Both the position numbers and the translations under genes were made by a program. DNA of 9,410 nt, from contig PBEX01000026.1 of the NCBI GenBank assembly GCA_002718515.1, forward strand, positions 51,986 through 61,395. The letters run 5' to 3'. The DNA is from Phycisphaerae bacterium. GTDB lineage: Bacteria; Planctomycetota; Phycisphaerae; Phycisphaerales; SM1A02. Under the pieces are notes generated by a model, which was not told the DNA's origin, did no database searches, and saw only the letters and a list, made by a program, of their open reading frames with translations. Below, piece by piece: positions 1 to 6,318 of this stretch. How positions within the stretch are numbered: the stretch's first letter is position 1; each line of letters begins with the position of its first letter.

Positions 1-774
1 CTGCATTGGAACTATCAAAACATCTGCTTTTGCTTTTAACTGCTCAATTCTTTCTGGATTAGCAAATTGCATCATCATTGCGCGTTGATCCATTCCCCTA
101 ACTCCCATTTCGTCAATAACATCTAAAAGCGAATAAGCCATCTGCCTCATAAGTTCTAATGAAGAAAGACACTCTCGTAGATATTTATCGTCGTATGCAG
201 AGAGAATCTCTTTAACCTCAGGGGTAATCTCTATATCAAATTGGTCAAAGATTGGAGTAAGCCTTATGCCCATACCACTGTTTAACTGGCTTAGCATTGG
301 CAATAGGAAAATGTTGTAACTTGAAATTTGCCTTGAAGTTCTTAAATTCTTCAAAAGCGACCTTTGATTCTCGGTAAGAATTCCCTCAACCTCATCAAAA
401 AACAAACTGTCTACTCTTTGTATTGCTTTTATTGACTTTAGTCCCTCAATTATCAGTCTCTCTAACTGTTCTCGAGGGGGAATATCAAAATTCATAAAAC
501 CAAACTGTTCTGCCAGACTTGTGAGTTCATCTTCAAAATCTTGAACATCACCTTTTCGAACTCTTTCAAAATCATTTAGGTATAAATCGTACAGTTCAAG
601 AAAGGCCTGCATTTGAACTGCCGTTAAATCTAAATCTGATCCCATAACCTCAATTTCCCTAACCTTTATAGGATCATTAAAAACAGGTAAAGATTGAGCA
701 GATGCTGAATTATGAACAATAAATTGACTAAAAAGTATGATTATGGTAAGTGTCAATTGTTGAATGTAATGCAT
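1..774 (-). CDS. Exported helical protein of unknown function, C-terminus cut off by the window edge
   Basis: I read an open frame of 258 codons from an ATG at 774 to the left edge with no stop, so the 3' end is missing. A Shine-Dalgarno-like GGAAAGGG lies 7 nt before the ATG. The N-terminus is a Sec signal peptide: a hydrophobic stretch at residues 7-20 and a likely cleavage site ASA|Q after residue 26, with no lipobox. The mature part looks almost wholly helical and charged. It has two LTxxQ motifs (LTAVQ at 50-54, LTENQ at 133-137) and a third similar start (ITPEV at 183-187), each followed by an amphipathic helix. LTxxQ motifs are known from periplasmic Spy/CpxP proteins, but length and spacing differ here, so that link is weak inference. 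Sampled lines are about 32-38% GC, lower than the neighbouring genes. I do not recognise the family. The gene is real with good confidence; its function is unknown. Confidence 0.8.
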   Translation of the reverse strand, partial: MHYIQQLTLTIIILFSQFIVHNSASAQSLPVFNDPIKVREIEVMGSDLDLTAVQMQAFLELYDLYLNDFERVRKGDVQDFEDELTSLAEQFGFMNFDIPPREQLERLIIEGLKSIKAIQRVDSLFFDEVEGILTENQRSLLKNLRTSRQISSYNIFLLPMLSQLNSGMGIRLTPIFDQFDIEITPEVKEILSAYDDKYLRECLSSLELMRQMAYSLLDVIDEMGVRGMDQRAMMMQFANPERIEQLKAKADVLIVPMQ

Positions 775-858
775 TTTAAAACCCTTTCCAACTGCATATA
801 TTAACAAACAACGCAGCAAGGTCATAGACCTTGCTGCGATATCTATTTAATGCATTTT
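767..858. repeat. Pair of 11-bp direct repeats flanking the terminator
   Basis: TAATGCATTTT occurs at 767-777, covering the start codon of the leftmost gene, and again at 848-858, just past the stop of the next gene. The flanks also agree partly (AAA follows one base later in both). The copies are 81 bp apart and bracket the hairpin at 812-838. The pair may mark an old duplication or junction, or may be chance in AT-rich DNA. Confidence 0.45.
801..838 (-). terminator. Rho-independent terminator after the B12-binding-like gene
   Basis: CGCAGCAAGGTC (812-823) and GACCTTGCTGCG (827-838) form a perfect 12-bp stem with a 3-nt loop. Read on the minus strand the stem is followed by the T-rich tract TTGTTTGTTAA, so it suits termination of the gene whose stop codon is at 866-868, about 28 bp upstream. 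The plus-strand side is followed by ATATCTATTTAA, a poorer tract. Confidence 0.8.
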
Positions 859-865
859 GAAATTT

Positions 866-1567
866 TTAAGCGGCTTTTGTCGAGATTGAACGACCGACTG
901 TTCTCTGATCTTCCGGAGCTCTTCGCCCTGCTTCAGCAATGACCTTTTCTTTCAATTCTGAAGGTGAATTTGCCCAGAGATCTGCACCTATTTCTTCAGC
1001 AAGACCATCGACTCTGTTAAAGAGCCCACCGCCAACAACGATTTGAGTTTGCGGTGATGCGCCGATTGATTTAACCGTATCGATAATGTTACGAATGTGT
1101 GGAGCATCACTTGGAGCAGATGAGAACATACAAAGCGTATCTGGCTTGCTTTCATTTGTTTCTGCTAGAATTTCATCAGCAGGAACACCGCCGCCACCAA
1201 ACTTTACTTCCCAACCATCTGCTTCACATAAATCTGCAACAATTTGTGCAGCAAGGTCATCGCCTTCACTTGGTCCACAGAACAACAGCATGTGTTTATT
1301 GTTTGATGATTTTTGTGTGTAACCAGCTTGGACTTGATCAACTAGGCTTCTAAGGAGACGTGTTGCATAATGATGTGCAACACTTGTCATCTGATCATTT
1401 CGGTAGAGCGTTTGAATTGATTCTAGAATTGGCCAAAAGCCATGCTCTGAAACTTCTTCTGGTGTCCATCCGCTTGTGATTGCTTCGCTAACACAAGATC
1501 TTGCTGATTTTCTGTCTCCAGTGATTAGGAGAGGAAATAGTTTTTCAATAAATGTTTCTGAATTCAC
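866..1567 (-). CDS. B12-binding-like two-domain protein lacking the cobalt-ligand histidine
   Basis: The 233-residue protein has two parts. Residues 5-83 form a helical cap like the B12-binding type 2 domain of MtaC/MetH and CarH-type proteins, including a counterpart of the W...EH cap motif altered to Y55...HH (65-66). Residues 92-210 form a Rossmann-like B12-binding domain, with GPSEGDD near 98-104, GGGGVPADEI at 124-133 and VVGGG at 177-181. In cobalamin proteins the first loop carries ExH or DxHxxG. Here the aligned positions read E101-G102-D103...A106, so the cobalt-coordinating histidine is Asp and the glycine is Ala. The fold is well supported; cobalamin binding is not. The start is GTG at 1567, with GGGG 7 nt upstream lying in a hairpin loop. 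A strong terminator follows the stop. Role unknown: a degenerate sensor domain of the AerR/CarH kind, or a protein binding another ligand. Confidence 0.85.
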   Translation of the reverse strand: MNSETFIEKLFPLLITGDRKSARSCVSEAITSGWTPEEVSEHGFWPILESIQTLYRNDQMTSVAHHYATRLLRSLVDQVQAGYTQKSSNNKHMLLFCGPSEGDDLAAQIVADLCEADGWEVKFGGGGVPADEILAETNESKPDTLCMFSSAPSDAPHIRNIIDTVKSIGASPQTQIVVGGGLFNRVDGLAEEIGADLWANSPSELKEKVIAEAGRRAPEDQRTVGRSISTKAA

Positions 1568-1568
1568 G

Positions 1569-1584
1569 GCAAAACCCCTTTTGC
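1569..1584 (-). promoter_or_regulatory. Ribosome binding site displayed in a hairpin loop
   Basis: On the minus strand GCAAAA-GGGG-TTTTGC forms a perfect 6-bp stem whose 4-nt loop is the purine-rich GGGG that serves as the only plausible Shine-Dalgarno for the GTG at 1567. The stem ends one base before the start codon. Such a hairpin could hold or present the site depending on temperature or a binding partner. The symmetry is seen; regulation is inference. Confidence 0.5.
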
Positions 1585-1670
1585 GTTAAACGCCTCACAT
1601 CCACGAGGCATGTTGAAACTGTCAAAGACAGCGTCCTTGGGCTGCCTTCATTGGCAACTGAACCAAGGAC
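1583..1670 (-). promoter_or_regulatory. Probable structured 5' leader with tandem hairpins
   Basis: Upstream of the B12-binding-like gene several short inverted repeats follow each other: GTCCTTGG/CCAAGGAC (1633-1640 with 1663-1670, containing a nested TTCA/TGAA pair), CTGTC/GACAG around AAA (1619-1631), GCCTC/GAGGC (1592-1596 with 1605-1609), and GCGTT-A-AACGC (1583-1593). Together with the ribosome-site hairpin they fill nearly the whole 100 bp before the start. I do not recognise a known riboswitch; GCCAATG near 1650-1656 only loosely resembles the cobalamin riboswitch core GCCACTG. No convincing -10/-35 pair was found between 1671 and 1725. Confidence 0.4.
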
Positions 1671-1725
1671 ACTTCGATAATCGTTTGTTGGCGTCTGTGC
1701 GCTCGACAAATCTATGATTTCTTCC

Positions 1726-1768
1726 CATATCGGACGAGGGGTCGCCCCCTTCTCGGAGTTCCGATATG
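1726..1768 (-). terminator. Inverted repeat, possible terminator after asnS
   Basis: CATATCGGA (1726-1734) and TCCGATATG (1760-1768) form a perfect 9-bp outer stem. Inside it AGGGG (1737-1741) and CCCCT (1746-1750) form a second stem around a TCGC loop. The element begins 20 bp past the asnS stop codon. No T tract follows on the minus strand, so it may terminate poorly or act as a 3' RNA stabiliser. On the other side lies AAAAACCGCTTTTTT (1770-1784), a small A/T-armed symmetric sequence. Confidence 0.5.
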
Positions 1769-1787
1769 TAAAAACCGCTTTTTTGTG

Positions 1788-3287
1788 CTAAAAATCAGCG
1801 TTTCTAGGTGTTCTTGGGAACGGAATGACATCTCGGATATTCGTCATGCCAGTTGCATAAATAATCGTCCTCTCAAAACCCAGACCAAATCCAGCATGTG
1901 GAACAGTGCCATATTTGCGTAAATCTCGATACCACCAATAGGGCTCTGGCTCTAAACCACATTCAGCAATCCGAGCGTCGAGCACATCAAGTCGTTCCTC
2001 TCGCTGCGATCCACCAATGATTTCACCAATCCCAGGTGCGAGCACATCCATCGCTGCAACTGTTTTTTCATCATCGTTAAGTCGCATGTAAAACGCCTTA
2101 ATGTCTTTCGGATAGTTCATCAACACAACAGGTCTGCCAACATGTTCTTCTGTGAGCCACCGTTCGTGTTCCGATTGCAAATCGCAACCCCATGACACAG
2201 GGAACTCAAACTTTTTGCCTTCGTCTTGTGCCTTCTCAAGTGCACTGATTGCATCAGTGTATTCCATTCTTTCAAAACTAGAGTTGATGAAACCTTCTAA
2301 CCGTTCAATACAACCCTGATCGATTCGCTGTTGGAAAAACTCCATATCGTCTGGACGCTCATTGAGAAGGTCTGTAAAAATAGATTTTAAAAAGTCCTCA
2401 GCAAGATCTGCATCATCATTTAAGTCTGCAAATGCAATCTCTGGCTCAATCATCCAGAACTCTGACAAGTGCCTTGAGGTGTTTGAGTTTTCCGCTCTAA
2501 AGGTTGGACCAAATGTATAGACGCGACTCATCGAACACGCGTATGTTTCAACGTTGATTTGACCTGACACCGTGAGAAATGATTCTTTACCAAAGAAATC
2601 CTTGTCGAAGTCGACCTTGCCATCTTCATCTTTTGGCACATTCATCATGTCTAAAGTTGAAACTCTAAACATTTCGCCTGCACCTTCACAGTCGCTTGCT
2701 GTAATGATTGGCGTATGGACCCAGAGGAAACTGTTCTGATGAAAGTACCTGTGAACTGCCTGAGCGAGTGAATCTCTCACCCTCGCAATCGCAGCGAATG
2801 TGTTTGTTCGCGTGCGCAAGTGTGAAACCGTTCGCAAGTATTCAAATGTATGCCGTTTGGCAGCAACAGGATACGTGTCTGGATCTTCAACGAAACCAAT
2901 GACTCTAATGGCAGAAGCTTGGATTTCTACAGATTGGCCCTTACCCTGAGACTCAACCACTTCTCCATCTACTTCAATTGAAGTCCCCGTTGTGACATTC
3001 AAAATTTCGCTTTCATAATTTGAAAGTTCATTCGACGCAACCACTTGCAGGGCATTGAAACATGACCCATCAGAGAGTTGAATGAAGGATAGACCCGCCT
3101 TTGAATCCCTCCGAGAACGGACCCATCCTTTGACGGTCACTTGGCTTCCAACAGGTGTTCTAGCACCCTCTTCGCCAGCCAAAATCGAGTGTATAAGTGT
3201 TGCATTTGTTAGGAATGTCATAAGTTGGAGAATCGTATCACTCCAAAGGCATTCATGCACCTGCCAAGACGGCAGTTTCACCTTCAT
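1788..3287 (-). CDS. asnS: Asparaginyl-tRNA synthetase
   Basis: A class IIb aminoacyl-tRNA synthetase that activates asparagine with ATP and charges tRNA-Asn in the cytoplasm. Residues about 47-132 form the N-terminal OB-fold anticodon-binding domain ([16 protein letters not shown], then [13 protein letters not shown]). The catalytic core follows: motif 1 region with [19 protein letters not shown] (187-205), motif 2 with [21 protein letters not shown] (263-283, the ENSNTSRH segment being typical of AsnRS rather than AspRS), and motif 3 with [10 protein letters not shown] and [10 protein letters not shown] near the C-terminus. All class II signature residues look intact. At 499 residues it is longer than E. 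coli AsnS (466). The start at 3287 has AAGG 7 nt upstream, but homology begins later: an in-frame ATG at 3221 (residue 23) would give 477 residues, though without a visible Shine-Dalgarno. Divergent from the chaperonin operon. Confidence 0.97.
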   Translation of the reverse strand: MKVKLPSWQVHECLWSDTILQLMTFLTNATLIHSILAGEEGARTPVGSQVTVKGWVRSRRDSKAGLSFIQLSDGSCFNALQVVASNELSNYESEILNVTTGTSIEVDGEVVESQGKGQSVEIQASAIRVIGFVEDPDTYPVAAKRHTFEYLRTVSHLRTRTNTFAAIARVRDSLAQAVHRYFHQNSFLWVHTPIITASDCEGAGEMFRVSTLDMMNVPKDEDGKVDFDKDFFGKESFLTVSGQINVETYACSMSRVYTFGPTFRAENSNTSRHLSEFWMIEPEIAFADLNDDADLAEDFLKSIFTDLLNERPDDMEFFQQRIDQGCIERLEGFINSSFERMEYTDAISALEKAQDEGKKFEFPVSWGCDLQSEHERWLTEEHVGRPVVLMNYPKDIKAFYMRLNDDEKTVAAMDVLAPGIGEIIGGSQREERLDVLDARIAECGLEPEPYWWYRDLRKYGTVPHAGFGLGFERTIIYATGMTNIRDVIPFPRTPRNADF

Positions 3288-3356
3288 TTTTATGCCTTGT
3301 GACAGGGGTTTGAACCCAAAAAAACGGCATACGGTTTGCGTATATGAAGAAAAGAG
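3288..3356. promoter_or_regulatory. Divergent intergenic region between asnS and the chaperonin operon
   Basis: These 69 bp must hold one or both promoters unless initiation lies inside a flanking gene. I see GGGTT-TG-AACCC (3306-3317), a poly-A run (3318-3324), and ATACG-GTTTG-CGTAT (3329-3343). The stretch GTTTGCGTATA (3334-3344) recurs at 8790-8800 before the pseudopilin-like gene. TATATG at 3341-3346 could be a -10 element but has no well-spaced -35. No CIRCE inverted repeat is present. Confidence 0.35.
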
Positions 3357-3881
3357 ATGGGAAATTTAGACCACAACCAAGCCGATTTTGAACATACTCA
3401 TGAGCGTTTAAACCTGCTTTTGACATGTGGTTCTTGGCGCAAAGATACCATGGTTAGACAGCTCCCCCGCTTGCTTGAACCCTTCGGAATCCGCAGTTTA
3501 AGGGCTGAAACAGGCGAAGAAGCGCTTCAGATGATTGATGAACAAGACATTCATATTGCAATCGTCGACCTCTCAATACCACTCAAGAGCGGTGAAGGCA
3601 TCAAAAGACCAGGTGGTGAAAGAGTTCTTCAACTCCTTCGCAGAATGACCCCCCAACCGCCTACAATTGTCATTCGCCCACGACAATCGACTGCTCGAGA
3701 AAATGCCAGAAGTTTGGCACGCTCTCTGCAAGAAGGAGCATTTACAGTCGTCGATCGTCCGGCGATGTTAGAAACTTTGCTCGATGCACTTCATCGAGCC
3801 ATGAAACGGCATTACGCAGGTCGCTGGCCTGCAACAACACGGTGGAATCCCACCACAAACGAAGAGGAGCACACTTCATGA
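3357..3881 (+). CDS. Atypical response-regulator receiver-domain protein, first gene of the chaperonin operon
   Basis: A 174-residue single-domain protein. Residues 18-149 follow the receiver fold: beta-1 [19 protein letters not shown] (52-60), beta-3 IAIVDLSIP with a possible phospho-acceptor D71, beta-4 PTIVIRPRQ, beta-5 GAFTVVDRP and a last helix [12 protein letters not shown]. Several conserved residues have changed: the acidic pair after beta-1 is C24-G25, the Ser/Thr after beta-4 appears to be R107, and the Lys of the KP motif is R134. The loop after D71 is longer than usual. Mg2+-dependent phosphorylation is therefore doubtful, and it may be a pseudo-receiver used for protein contacts. 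No DNA-binding output domain is present; the tail after 150 is short and polar. Only a weak GAAG precedes the ATG. Its stop overlaps the groES start (ATGA), implying translational coupling. Partner and function unknown. Confidence 0.85.
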   Translation: MGNLDHNQADFEHTHERLNLLLTCGSWRKDTMVRQLPRLLEPFGIRSLRAETGEEALQMIDEQDIHIAIVDLSIPLKSGEGIKRPGGERVLQLLRRMTPQPPTIVIRPRQSTARENARSLARSLQEGAFTVVDRPAMLETLLDALHRAMKRHYAGRWPATTRWNPTTNEEEHTS

Positions 3882-4168
3882 ACGTAAAACCACTAGGAGA
3901 GAAATTGATTGTTCAACGAGCGAGTGCTGTTGAGCAAACAGAAAGTGGAATCTACCTACCAGAGTCCGCAAAGGATAAGCCAAAAGAAGGCACAATCATT
4001 GCAGTTGGCAACGGTAGACTAAACCAAGAAACTGGAAATCGAATTCCGTTTACTGTAAAAGAGGGTGACAATGTCATTTTCTCATCGTACGCAGGAACAG
4101 AAATCAAAATCAATGACCAAGAATATCTCATCATGACTGAAGATGACATTCTTGGAGTGATTGAGTAA
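3878..4168 (+). CDS. groES: GroES co-chaperonin (Hsp10)
   Basis: A 96-residue protein of normal family length. It forms the seven-membered lid of the GroEL folding chamber. It starts [14 protein letters not shown], has the mobile loop at about 16-33 with the GroEL-binding hydrophobic segment GIYLP (24-28), then KPKEGTIIAVGNG, the KEGDNVIFSSYAGTEIK strand segment, and ends with YLIMTEDDILGVIE, all typical. The correct start is the ATG at 3878: an upstream in-frame ATG at 3842 would add 12 non-homologous residues, whereas 3878 has GAGGAG (3864-3869) 8 nt before it. The start overlaps the stop of the receiver-like gene. Next gene in 29 bp. Confidence 0.97.
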   Translation: MNVKPLGEKLIVQRASAVEQTESGIYLPESAKDKPKEGTIIAVGNGRLNQETGNRIPFTVKEGDNVIFSSYAGTEIKINDQEYLIMTEDDILGVIE

Positions 4169-4197
4169 CGATTTAAAACAAAGGTAAAGGAATCACA

Positions 4198-4422
4198 ATG
4201 GAACGCGGACCATTAATGGAAGTCTTAAATGACATGGTTGGTACAGATAAAGAGCTGTCAATCATTTTGTGGGGAGAGGACTCACCACTGGAAATTCGAA
4301 ACGTTGAGTTTGTTGAACAATTAACAAGTACTCAAGGTGTTCACGTTGTCACAAAACAAAACAATATCTGGATTGACAGTTCTCACGTCTCCGCTGCGTG
4401 GCAAGTTCGAGAAGATCTGTAA
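4198..4422 (+). CDS. Small protein of unknown function between groES and groEL
   Basis: A 74-residue acidic protein, read from an ATG with AAAGGA 6 nt upstream. It sits 29 bp after groES and 18 bp before groEL on the same strand, so it is almost surely part of the operon and translated. No signal peptide, membrane helix or cysteine is visible. After an N-terminal helix-like MEVLNDMVG, the rest alternates as several beta strands (ELSIILWG, LEIRNVEFVEQL, GVHVVTKQ, NIWIDSSHVSAAWQV). The size and strand pattern are compatible with a small beta-barrel such as an SH3- or LSm-like fold, but no diagnostic motif is present, so this is only a guess. Position suggests a chaperonin accessory or regulator, again inference. 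I do not recognise the family. Confidence 0.8.
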   Translation: MERGPLMEVLNDMVGTDKELSIILWGEDSPLEIRNVEFVEQLTSTQGVHVVTKQNNIWIDSSHVSAAWQVREDL

Positions 4423-4440
4423 TCAAAGGAATATAAAACT

Positions 4441-6069
4441 ATGACTGCAAAACAAATTGCATTTGATATCGAAGCACGTGAGCAAATGCTCAAGGGCGTG
4501 CAAAAATTAGCAAAGGCCGTAAAGACAACACTTGGTCCATCAGGTCGTGTTGTCATTCTTGAAAAGTCATTTGGTGCTCCAAATGTCACTAAAGATGGCG
4601 TCACTGTTGCTAAAGAAATTGAACTTGAAGACGCATATGAAAATATGGGCGCACAAATGGTGAAGGAAGTTGCATCAAATTGCTCAAGAGAAGCAGGCGA
4701 TGGCACAACAACTGCAACTGTCTATGCCGAAGCGATCTTTAAGGAAGGTCTCAAAAACATCACAGCCGGCGCGCATGCTAATCAAGTCAAACGAGGCATC
4801 GATCTTGGTGTTCAAGCAATTGTCGCTGAACTTCAATCAATGTCTAAGGAAGTTCAAGACTCAACCGAGATTGCTCAAGTTGGCACTTGTGCAGCAAACC
4901 AAGACAGCGAAATCGGTAGCATTATTGCAAAAGCAATGGATAAAGTTGGCAAAGATGGCGTCATCACTGTTGAAGAAGGTCAATCACTTGAAACAGATGT
5001 TGAACTTGTTGAAGGCATGCAGTTCGACAAGGGTTTCTTAAGCCCTCACTTCGTCACAGACACATCATCAATGGAAGCGATGCTTGATGATTGCTACATC
5101 CTCATCCACGAGAAGAAAATTAGTTCTGCAAAAGAACTCTTACCAGTACTAGGCAAGGTTGCTGAGTCAGGCAAGGCGCTTCTCATTGTTGCTGAAGATG
5201 TCGATGCCGAAGCGCTTGCGACACTCGTAGTAAACAAACTCCGTGGAACCATAAAAGTGTGTGCAGTGAAAGCGCCTGGCTTTGGCGACCGACGTAAAGC
5301 GATGCTCCAAGACATTGCAATCCTCACGGGTGGCGAGCCAGTCATGGAAGAACTCGGTATGAATGTTGAAAACATCGAACTTTCACAACTCGGTAGGGCT
5401 AAGAAAGTCGCGATCGATAAAGATTCAACAACGATTATTGAAGGCGCTGGTGAATCCAGTGACATCAAGGGTCGAATCGATCAAATTCGCGCACAGATTG
5501 AAAACTCAACTTCAGATTATGACTCAGAAAAACTGCAAGAGCGATTAGCGAAACTTGCTGGCGGAGTCGCACAAATTAATGTTGGCGCTGCAACTGAAGT
5601 TGAAATGAAAGAAAAGAAGGCACGAGTTGAAGACGCACTGCATGCATGTCGTGCTGCTGTCGAAGAAGGCATTCTTCCAGGTGGCGGAACTGCAGTGATT
5701 CGCGCACGCCGTGCATTGGATAAGGCCGCAGATAAAGCCCAAGGCGATGAAAAGATTGGTATTGATATTCTTTCAAGAGCCGTTATGGCACCAATCAAGC
5801 AAATCGCAGAAAACTGTGGCCTTGATGGTTCAATCATCGCCCAGAAAGTTGCTGACACAACTGACGATGCATTAGGATTCAACGGTCTCACTGGTGATGT
5901 AGAAAACCTCTTTAACGCAGGCGTGATTGTTCCAACTAAAGTGGAACGAGTTGCAATTCAAAATGCAGCAAGCATCAGTGGCTTACTGCTTACAACTGAT
6001 TGTGCAATCTCTGACATCAAAGAAGATGCTCCTGCTGTCCCAGCAGGCATGGATGGCATGGGTTATTAA
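4441..6069 (+). CDS. groEL: GroEL chaperonin (Hsp60)
   Basis: A 542-residue ATP-driven folding chaperonin that forms a double heptameric ring with GroES. The equatorial ATP site is intact: TTLGPSGR at 29-36, [10 protein letters not shown] at 51-60, and GDGTTT at 86-91 with D87. The catalytic D398 lies in RVEDALHA, followed by GGGTA at 414-418. Apical residues that bind substrate in E. coli are mostly kept (F199, F204, L234, L237, L259, V263, V264), but the position of Tyr203 is His. The C-terminal tail ends AGMDGMGY and has almost lost the usual run of GGM repeats. AAAGGA lies 10 nt before the ATG. The gene closes the operon and is followed by a strong terminator. No CIRCE element was seen upstream of the operon, so HrcA control is not indicated. 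Confidence 0.98.
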   Translation: MTAKQIAFDIEAREQMLKGVQKLAKAVKTTLGPSGRVVILEKSFGAPNVTKDGVTVAKEIELEDAYENMGAQMVKEVASNCSREAGDGTTTATVYAEAIFKEGLKNITAGAHANQVKRGIDLGVQAIVAELQSMSKEVQDSTEIAQVGTCAANQDSEIGSIIAKAMDKVGKDGVITVEEGQSLETDVELVEGMQFDKGFLSPHFVTDTSSMEAMLDDCYILIHEKKISSAKELLPVLGKVAESGKALLIVAEDVDAEALATLVVNKLRGTIKVCAVKAPGFGDRRKAMLQDIAILTGGEPVMEELGMNVENIELSQLGRAKKVAIDKDSTTIIEGAGESSDIKGRIDQIRAQIENSTSDYDSEKLQERLAKLAGGVAQINVGAATEVEMKEKKARVEDALHACRAAVEEGILPGGGTAVIRARRALDKAADKAQGDEKIGIDILSRAVMAPIKQIAENCGLDGSIIAQKVADTTDDALGFNGLTGDVENLFNAGVIVPTKVERVAIQNAASISGLLLTTDCAISDIKEDAPAVPAGMDGMGY

Positions 6070-6093
6070 CTCAGAATCACGATTCATCAATTG

Positions 6094-6125
6094 AAAGGAG
6101 CCCCGTTTGTCGGGGCTCCTTTTTT
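6094..6125 (+). terminator. Rho-independent terminator of the groES-groEL operon
   Basis: AAAGGAGCCCCG (6094-6105) and CGGGGCTCCTTT (6111-6122) form a perfect 12-bp stem with loop TTTGT, ending in the T run at 6120-6125. A weaker outer pairing of TCATCAA (6084-6090) with TTGATGA (6124-6130) could extend it. It starts 24 bp past the groEL stop. Confidence 0.95.
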
Positions 6126-6318
6126 GATGACACACGACCACCTGGGTCAGCTTTCGCCTCCGCCTCGATGCGTGTCACCTCTTCTCTTCCCCTGTAATCC
6201 TTACGCAGAGACAGGGAAAATGGTTCCCTCCTGTTACCATATGAAAATGGGCTCGCAATTCTCCCACAGAAGAAAACACAGACAAAAGAGTCACTCCCAG
6301 TCACACGCAGAAGGCACA
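6126..6318 (+). other. Non-conserved region upstream of the RNase D-like gene
   Basis: This stretch between the groEL terminator and the chosen GTG start is open in the frame of the exonuclease gene, but its translation is rich in His, Pro, Ser, Lys and Gln and resembles no RNase D N-terminus. It holds in-frame ATGs at 6220 and 6241, neither with a well-spaced ribosome binding site, and a small GGGAA-AATGG-TTCCC hairpin (6214-6228). It probably carries the promoter and leader of the rnd-ruvB unit, though I see no clear -10/-35 pair. Confidence 0.4.

Noticed and set aside
1568..1725. Cobalamin riboswitch upstream of the B12-binding-like gene
   Set aside because: Only a one-mismatch GCCAATG resembles the core box; the other conserved B12-box sequences and the overall fold are not recognisable, and the protein itself lacks the cobalt ligand.
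3288..3320. A tRNA 3' half on the minus strand (GGGTTCAAACCCC resembles a T-arm followed by an acceptor strand)
   Set aside because: The T-arm stem has a mismatch, and no matching 5' acceptor strand, D-arm or anticodon arm lies upstream. It is just a short GGGTT/AACCC inverted repeat.
3288..4200. CIRCE heat-shock operator upstream of groES
   Set aside because: No TTAGCACTC-N9-GAGTGCTAA-like inverted repeat was found before the receiver-like gene, groES or the 74-residue gene.
4383..5891. Several 65-124-codon frames on the opposite strand or other frames inside groEL
   Set aside because: Shadows of the strongly biased groEL coding sequence, with no independent homology or ribosome sites.
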